A DNA stretch of 11,435 nt from an uncultured Cellvibrio sp. (GTDB lineage Bacteria; Pseudomonadota; Gammaproteobacteria; Pseudomonadales; Cellvibrionaceae): positions 1-11,435 of the forward strand of contig CAMLOU010000132.1 of NCBI GenBank assembly GCA_946481735.1, in the 5' to 3' direction. The position numbers were made by a program, and so were the translations under genes. Below, piece after piece: positions 7,151-11,435 of the stretch (position 1 is the stretch's first letter; the number at the start of each line of letters is the position of its first letter). The notes beneath the pieces were generated by a model, which saw only the letters and a list, made by a program, of their open reading frames with translations, had not been told where the DNA came from and did no database searches.

Positions 7151-7208
7151 GTGGTAATCCTGTGTTGACCGTCGCTGGTTTTTGTACACATTGTTTCCAC
7201 TTATCCCT

Positions 7209-7238
7209 CCCTCAATCGCCTGTTTATCCTGATTGGGG
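7209..7238 (+). promoter_or_regulatory. candidate hairpin that hides the btuB ribosome-binding site
   Basis: CCC (7209-7211) and CAATC (7213-7217), separated by a bulged T, pair with GATTGGGG (7231-7238) across a 13-base loop. The paired 3' strand contains the GGGGA (7235-7239) that serves btuB at a 5-base spacing. This would block translation initiation, the usual output of B12 riboswitches in proteobacteria. No rho-independent terminator is seen in the leader. Confidence 0.5.
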
Positions 7239-7244
7239 AATCAT

Positions 7245-9182
7245 ATGTCCACTGTTTATTTTTCGCGTGCGCCTTTAAGCGCGGCTGTCCTTTTACTCTC
7301 TGCCAGTCTCACCGCGCACGCGGTAGACGAACCCAAAATCGAAAAAATCTATGTTAGCGGCACGCGTAGCGAAAGCCCACAATTGCCCCTGGCGACCACC
7401 ATCACCGTGATTGATCGCGAACAGATTCGTTTGAGCGGCGCAACACAAATCGGTGAAGTGCTACGCACGCAAGCGGGCATCCAATTGCAGGATCTCGATG
7501 GCAGTGGCGGCCGCAGTGTAACCATTGCGATGCGCGGTTTTGCATCCAATGCCTCCAACAACACATTGGTGATGGTGGATGGTCGTAAACTCAATAATCC
7601 CAGCCTCGCCAGCCCCTCGTTGAATACCATCGCGCTGAAAGATGTTGAGCGTATTGAAATTGTTCAGGGAAGTGCCGGTGTGTTGTACGGTGACCAGGCG
7701 GTGGGCGGTGTGATCAATATCATCACCCGTCGTGCAGTGCGCGGCGAAATTCATGGCTCGGTGCAGGTGTTGGCGGGCAGCGATAACCTGGAAAGTTATA
7801 CCGCCACGGTGAATCAGGGATTCAATAATGGCTTGAGCTATAACGTCTCTGCACAAAAACGTCAGGCCGATAACTACCGCGATAACAACCAGGCGGATTA
7901 TGAAAACTTCCTGGGCAACCTGCGTTACGACTTTGCGCGTGGCCATGTGTTTGTCGAAGGCCAACGCATTGATGATGACCTGCGTATGCCGGGCCCTTTG
8001 AGCGATGCCGAAGTCGAACAGGATCGCCGCCAGACCAACAGCCCGAACAATTTTGCCAATCAGGAAACAGATATTGTGCGTGTTGGTGGTGCAGTCGGTT
8101 TGACCGAACAATGGCAACTATTGGCAGAGTATGCTGATCGCGATGAAGACGCGCTGTCGTTTTACGGTTTTGGCGAGCCGAGCTTGCAGGAGTTACGCGT
8201 AAAAAATATTACACCGCGCCTGATCGGACACTTACCCACCGCTAAGGGGGATGCAGTGATTACCATCGGTTACGATAAGGTAGCGGCGGATTATCTTGTC
8301 GCAGCTCGCTCCATTAACGTCGAACAAGATATCAACGGCTTTTACGGCCAGATTATTTATCCTGTGACGCGTGCATTGGCTGTTACTGCCGGTACGCGTT
8401 ATTCGGAAGTGAAAGATCGCGATATTACTGCCAACGAAACCCATAAAGACGATCTCAGTGCTTATGAGTTAGGCGCGAATTATCAGCTTAACGATGCATG
8501 GCGAATCTTCACTCGCTACGCGGAAGGTTTCCGTTTTGCCAATACGGATGAAAATGGTGTTACGCTGCCGGAGGTAAATTTCCTTGAAACACAAACCAGC
8601 GAATCTTATGAAGCCGGTTTGGGTTGGCAGGGCAATGCAGCCAATGCAACCGTCACGGCTTATCAAATGACCGTTGATAATGAAATTATGTACGACCCGA
8701 TGTTGGGCACCTACGGCGCGAATATCAATCTGCCGGAATCCGAGCGGCGCGGCCTGATGCTGGATGCGGATATTGATCTCAGTGCACAACTCGGGTTGCG
8801 TGCCAACTACACCTTTACCGATGCCGAACAAACCTCCGGCAGCTTTGATGGTAAACAAGTGCCGTTTGTAGCAGAACATACCGCTAACATCGCTATCGTG
8901 TTCAGCTTTACGCAACAACTCAGCGCATACGTGGACGCGAGCTACACCGGTTCCCGCTATCGTATCGGCGACGATGCCAACACCCAGGGCGAAGTGCCGT
9001 CCATCACGGTGTTTAATGCCAACCTGCTCTGGTCAATCCGGGATCTGGAATTGGGCGTGCGCGTAAAAAACCTGACTGATGAAACCTACTCGGATTACGC
9101 CGGTTTTTCACCTTACTCCGGCAATTACGAATACCCGCAGCCGGAACGTCAGTACGAGGCAAGCATTAGTTATCGCTTTTAG
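7245..9182 (+). CDS. btuB: TonB-dependent outer-membrane vitamin B12 receptor (BtuB type)
   Basis: This 645-residue protein imports corrinoids across the outer membrane using TonB energy. I chose ATG 7245, preceded by GGGGA five bases upstream; the in-frame TTG at 7233 has no ribosome site. A signal peptide ends at about residue 26 (LTAHA). A TonB-box-like segment IEKIYVSG is at 32-39. The plug follows, with hallmark stretches RGFASNASNNTLVMVDGRKL and VLYGDQAVGGVINIITRR. The rest is a beta-barrel ending in YEASISYRF with a terminal Phe, the outer-membrane insertion signal. Length fits BtuB-like receptors. The sequence alone does not separate B12 from iron-chelate receptors, but the riboswitch directly upstream and cobO directly downstream settle the assignment. 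Confidence 0.9.
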   Translation: MSTVYFSRAPLSAAVLLLSASLTAHAVDEPKIEKIYVSGTRSESPQLPLATTITVIDREQIRLSGATQIGEVLRTQAGIQLQDLDGSGGRSVTIAMRGFASNASNNTLVMVDGRKLNNPSLASPSLNTIALKDVERIEIVQGSAGVLYGDQAVGGVINIITRRAVRGEIHGSVQVLAGSDNLESYTATVNQGFNNGLSYNVSAQKRQADNYRDNNQADYENFLGNLRYDFARGHVFVEGQRIDDDLRMPGPLSDAEVEQDRRQTNSPNNFANQETDIVRVGGAVGLTEQWQLLAEYADRDEDALSFYGFGEPSLQELRVKNITPRLIGHLPTAKGDAVITIGYDKVAADYLVAARSINVEQDINGFYGQIIYPVTRALAVTAGTRYSEVKDRDITANETHKDDLSAYELGANYQLNDAWRIFTRYAEGFRFANTDENGVTLPEVNFLETQTSESYEAGLGWQGNAANATVTAYQMTVDNEIMYDPMLGTYGANINLPESERRGLMLDADIDLSAQLGLRANYTFTDAEQTSGSFDGKQVPFVAEHTANIAIVFSFTQQLSAYVDASYTGSRYRIGDDANTQGEVPSITVFNANLLWSIRDLELGVRVKNLTDETYSDYAGFSPYSGNYEYPQPERQYEASISYRF

Positions 9183-9233
9183 AATGAATGCCAGGGATGG
9201 CATGATGACACTTTTACTTATTGGAGACCTGCT

Positions 9234-9854
9234 ATGACCACTGACAAAGCCCAACGCCACAAAGAGCGCATGCAACAACGCAAAGAAATTGTCGATGCCA
9301 AAATTGCGCAGGCAGACCAGGAACGCGGTGTGTTGATCGTGTTAACCGGCGATGGCAAAGGTAAAAGCAGTTCCGGTTTTGGTACAGCGCTACGTTGTTT
9401 AGGCCACGGTTATAAAGTGGCTATTGTGCAATTCATCAAAGGCACCTGGGAATGTGGCGAGAAGAATTTTTTAACCGAAAGTATCTTTCGCGGCGCGGCG
9501 CCACAACTGGAATATTATGTGATGGGCACCGGCTTTACCTGGGAAACCCAAAATGCAGAGTTGGATCGCCAGGCCGCTGAAAAAGTGTGGGCCGAATGCG
9601 AGCATGTGCTGCGCGATCCAACGGTTCACCTGGTGTTGTTGGATGAATTGACTTATATGTTGAATTTCAAATATCTCGACAAAGAGAAAATCCTTGCGGC
9701 TATCCAGAATCGGCCGGTCAATCAAAATGTCATCATCACCGGACGCGGCGCCAAACAATATCTGGTGGATATCGCGGATACGGTAAGCGAAGTCAAGGCG
9801 ATCAAACATGCGTTTGATCAAGGTGTGAAAGCCCAGAAAGGCATTGAGTGGTAG
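9234..9854 (+). CDS. cobO: corrinoid adenosyltransferase (CobO/BtuR/CobA family)
   Basis: This 206-residue cytoplasmic enzyme transfers the 5'-deoxyadenosyl group of ATP to reduced cob(I)alamin or precursors, yielding adenosylcobalamin. The P-loop TGDGKGKSS is at residues 38-46. VAIVQFIKGTWECGEKN matches the E. coli BtuR segment. VLLDELTYML is the Walker B-like strand. NVIITGRGA and the C-terminal HAFDQGVKAQKGIEW are family-specific. The N-terminal charged helix (residues 4-30) is typical. The ATG follows GGAG at 7 bases. The 51-bp gap after btuB has no promoter that I can see, so it is probably read from the riboswitch-controlled transcript. With no cobalamin synthesis genes in view, its role here fits salvage. 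Confidence 0.95.
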   Translation: MTTDKAQRHKERMQQRKEIVDAKIAQADQERGVLIVLTGDGKGKSSSGFGTALRCLGHGYKVAIVQFIKGTWECGEKNFLTESIFRGAAPQLEYYVMGTGFTWETQNAELDRQAAEKVWAECEHVLRDPTVHLVLLDELTYMLNFKYLDKEKILAAIQNRPVNQNVIITGRGAKQYLVDIADTVSEVKAIKHAFDQGVKAQKGIEW

Positions 9855-9908
9855 AAGCTATAACTCATCAGGCGCCTGCCGATTTTTGAAATGGTTTCTG
9901 GTTTTTAT

Positions 9909-9939
9909 GGCGCAGTTTCCCGCGCTGCGCTTTTTGTTT
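9909..9939 (+). terminator. rho-independent terminator after cobO
   Basis: GCGCAG (9910-9915) pairs with CTGCGC (9925-9930), extended by a G-T wobble, around a 9-base loop. It is followed at once by TTTTTGTTT. It lies 55 bp after the cobO stop in the right orientation to end the btuB-cobO transcript. Confidence 0.6.
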
Positions 9940-10023
9940 CAGTTATGGTGTCATTCATTTTTTGGAGACCAGGCTGGAAGTTTCCCTGTGCCAAAGTGTG
10001 ACCTCCTCGAAAAATTCCTCGTC

Positions 10024-10037
10024 TGCAAACGTTTTCA
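10024..10037. promoter_or_regulatory. LacI-family-type operator, left copy
   Basis: TGCAAACGTTTTCA fits the general LacI-family/cre pattern TGnAAnCGnTnnCA with the central CG. Six of seven base pairs of the dyad are symmetric. Confidence 0.5.
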
Positions 10038-10042
10038 AAAAT

Positions 10043-10056
10043 TGAAATCGATTTCA
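10043..10056. promoter_or_regulatory. LacI-family-type operator, right copy (perfect palindrome)
   Basis: TGAAATCGATTTCA is a perfect palindrome, 16 bp when the flanking T and A are included, and fits TGnAAnCGnTnnCA. Its centre is 19 bp from that of the left copy, about two helical turns. LacI-family regulators of sugar-use genes bind such sites; the downstream carbohydrate-binding protein fits such control. The regulator is not in the window. Confidence 0.6.
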
Positions 10057-10216
10057 AATTAAATTGTTTGCGTGTTTTCTATAGACATGCGCAATCGATA
10101 GTCCTTAAGATAATTCCCGATGCGTAAACAATAATAACTGCGCATATTTTTTTTCTCATCACTGCATCAGTTTTATCTTTTGGAATAGCGGATATCTTCA
10201 TCACGATTTTTCCGTC

Positions 10217-10294
10217 TGCCGCAAGTGGAGCGGCAACGCTTCACGATATGCTTCGGCTATATGTGCCGCGTCGTATTTGTGCTGTGAGGCGCGG
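10217..10294 (+). other. three consecutive stem-loops in the presumed 5' leader
   Basis: Hairpin 1 is TGCCGC (10217-10222) with GCGGCA (10230-10235), 6 bp and a 7-base loop. Hairpin 2 (10242-10265) is CAC-ATAT-GC closed by a TTCG tetraloop against GC-ATAT-GTG, with one bulge on each side. Hairpin 3 is CCGCGTC (10266-10272) with GGCGCGG (10288-10294), 7 pairs counting one G-T. None is followed by a T-run, so they are not terminators. I match them to no known RNA family. Confidence 0.5.
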
Positions 10295-10351
10295 TATCAA
10301 AAATAACATTCGACGCGATAAAAGATAGTTAACAATAGCGAGGATCACATA

Positions 10352-11435
10352 ATGAAAATAATCGGTCGTAACAGGCTCTACTGCTTTGCAAGAAGCAGCC
10401 TAATACTCGGGGTATTAGCTATCCCCTGTTTACTCTCTACTACCGCCATGGCCCAAACCAATCTGGCTTCGGGCAAAGCCATCAACGCCACCAGCACGGT
10501 GGATGTCTACGCCGCTACCAATGCCAACGATGGCAACCAGGGCAGTTATTGGGAAAGCCAGAACAGTGCCTTTCCACAAGCCCTGACGGTTGATTTGGGC
10601 AGCACCAGCAATGTGAATCGCGTGGTGTTGAAATTGCCCAACAACTGGGGCAGCCGCACGCAGACGTTATCCGTCGCCGGTAGCACCAATGGCTCCAGTT
10701 ATTCCACATTGGTCAGCGCCAGTGCTTATGTGTTTGAGCCTAACAACAGCAACAACGTGACGATTAATTTTGCTGGTACCGACGTGCGTTATCTACGCCT
10801 GAATGTCACCGGCAATACCGGCTGGCCCGCCGCGCAATTATCGGAAGTGGAAATCTACGGTGAAGCCGGCAACCCGGAACCGCGCGATGCGTTCAGTCAA
10901 ATCAAGGCGACCTCCTACAACAACATGAGCGGCATCCAGACCGAAGACACCAGCGATACCGGTGGTGGTCGCAATGTCGGTTGGATTGATGACGGCGACT
11001 GGTTGTTGTTTGAAGATGTCGACTTCGGCAGCGGTGCCAACAGCGTCAATGCGCGCGTCGCCAGCGACCATGCCGGTGGTGTGATTGAACTGCGTCTTGA
11101 CAGTGTTAGCGGTTCGTTGATCGGTGAAGTGGATGTGAGCTACACCGGCGGCTGGCAAAGTTGGGTGACTGAAAGCGCCAATGTGTCGGTGGACGGCGTA
11201 CATGATTTATATCTGGTGTTCAGTGGCACGGCGACCGGTGGTTTGTTTAACCTGAACTGGGTTGAGTTTGATATCGATGGCAATAATCCTGATCCCGAAG
11301 CACCGGCAGTGCCACAAAATCTGGCGGTGACTGGCACAACCAGCTCATCAATATCTTTATCCTGGAACAGCATCAGCGAGGCGGACGGTTATGAAATCTG
11401 GCGCAACGGCAGCTTATTGACCAGCACCACTTCTA
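10352..11435 (+). CDS. secreted discoidin-CBM6-FN3 protein, probable carbohydrate-active enzyme (3' end beyond window)
   Basis: The reading frame is open from ATG 10352 (GAGGA at a 7-base spacing) to the window edge, 361 codons. A long signal peptide ends at about residue 34 (STTAMA, then Q35). Residues 36-170 are an F5/8 type C (discoidin/CBM32-like) domain: NLASGKAINATSTV at the start, YWES and LTVDLGS in the middle, AAQLSEVEIYG at the end. Residues 179-308 are a CBM6: ATSYNNMSGIQTEDT, then GWIDDGDWLLFEDVDFG, ending FNLNWVEFD. After a Pro-rich linker, an FN3 domain begins near 318 (VPQNLAVTGTTSSSISLSW, then GYEIWRNG) and is cut by the edge. Such modules bind glycans and usually precede a glycoside hydrolase, but no catalytic domain is visible, so the substrate is unknown. 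A similar discoidin-CBM6 start is known in some GH87 alpha-1,3-glucanases; other families are equally possible. Confidence 0.85.
   Translation, partial: MKIIGRNRLYCFARSSLILGVLAIPCLLSTTAMAQTNLASGKAINATSTVDVYAATNANDGNQGSYWESQNSAFPQALTVDLGSTSNVNRVVLKLPNNWGSRTQTLSVAGSTNGSSYSTLVSASAYVFEPNNSNNVTINFAGTDVRYLRLNVTGNTGWPAAQLSEVEIYGEAGNPEPRDAFSQIKATSYNNMSGIQTEDTSDTGGGRNVGWIDDGDWLLFEDVDFGSGANSVNARVASDHAGGVIELRLDSVSGSLIGEVDVSYTGGWQSWVTESANVSVDGVHDLYLVFSGTATGGLFNLNWVEFDIDGNNPDPEAPAVPQNLAVTGTTSSSISLSWNSISEADGYEIWRNGSLLTSTTS

Larger units (their letters stand above)
9855..10351. other. 497-bp intergenic region between cobO and the carbohydrate-binding gene
   Basis: No credible gene is seen. In order it holds the cobO terminator (about 9909-9939), tandem LacI-type operators (10024-10056), a T8 tract at 10147-10154 with short upstream complements, and three consecutive stem-loops (10217-10294). 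The leader ends with a good GAGGA ribosome site at 10340-10344. I found no sigma70 promoter with both boxes; it probably lies close to the operators. Confidence 0.6.

Noticed and set aside
7089..7183. B12-box ACCAGC pairing with GCTGGT before a T-run as a terminator
   Set aside because: It gives only 6 pairs across a 79-base loop; the ribosome-site hairpin is a better expression platform.
7233..7244. TTG start for btuB
   Set aside because: No ribosome site precedes it, and the GGGGA for the ATG at 7245 overlaps it.
9188..9203. ATGCC/GGCAT hairpin in the btuB-cobO gap as a terminator
   Set aside because: The stem is only 5 bp and no T-run follows; it is more likely chance or a minor mRNA feature.
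9844..10062. Plus-strand open frame of 72 codons after cobO
   Set aside because: It starts inside cobO at a TTG without a ribosome site and runs through the terminator and the operators.
10217..10294. c-di-GMP (GEMM) riboswitch in the leader of the CBM gene
   Set aside because: The conserved GEMM core sequence is not present; only the general presence of stem-loops is shared.

Overview
The window looks like a Cellvibrio-type gammaproteobacterium (order Cellvibrionales or a close Pseudomonas-side relative). The grounds are a MapZ-like PilZ protein, a Mak-type fructokinase close to the enterobacterial enzyme, a complete vitamin B12 salvage set, and a secreted carbohydrate-binding protein of the discoidin-CBM6-FN3 kind common in polysaccharide degraders. 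Assignments come from reading translated sequence by eye; no database search was possible.

Left part (1-3076, all minus strand). A LodA/GoxA-like cysteine-tryptophylquinone oxidase runs off the left edge. Directly upstream of it, 21 bp away, is a secreted protein with a single CXXCH heme motif. Further upstream is a two-gene PilZ operon (c-di-GMP receptors); its first gene resembles Pseudomonas MapZ (PA4608).

Middle part (3244-9935, plus strand). A ROK-family fructokinase (mak) is joined by 4-bp GTGA overlaps to btuF and then btuC, and btuD follows 3 bp later. Two bases after the btuD stop is a pair of REP-like palindromes in inverted orientation (a BIME-like element, 6817-6907). A promoter, a cobalamin riboswitch (about 6961-7100) and a long leader with a possible Shine-Dalgarno-sequestering hairpin come next. 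They precede btuB (outer-membrane B12 receptor) and cobO/btuR (corrinoid adenosyltransferase), and a rho-independent terminator closes the unit. Together these genes carry corrinoid across the outer membrane (BtuB), through the periplasm (BtuF), across the inner membrane (BtuCD), and convert it to the adenosyl form (CobO). In this layout the riboswitch controls only the receptor and the adenosyltransferase, while the ABC importer appears to be read with the sugar kinase.

Right part (9936-11435). A 497-bp gap between cobO and the last gene holds the terminator, two tandem LacI-family-type operators, a T8 tract and three consecutive stem-loops. It ends at a secreted multidomain carbohydrate-binding protein that runs off the right edge before any catalytic domain appears.
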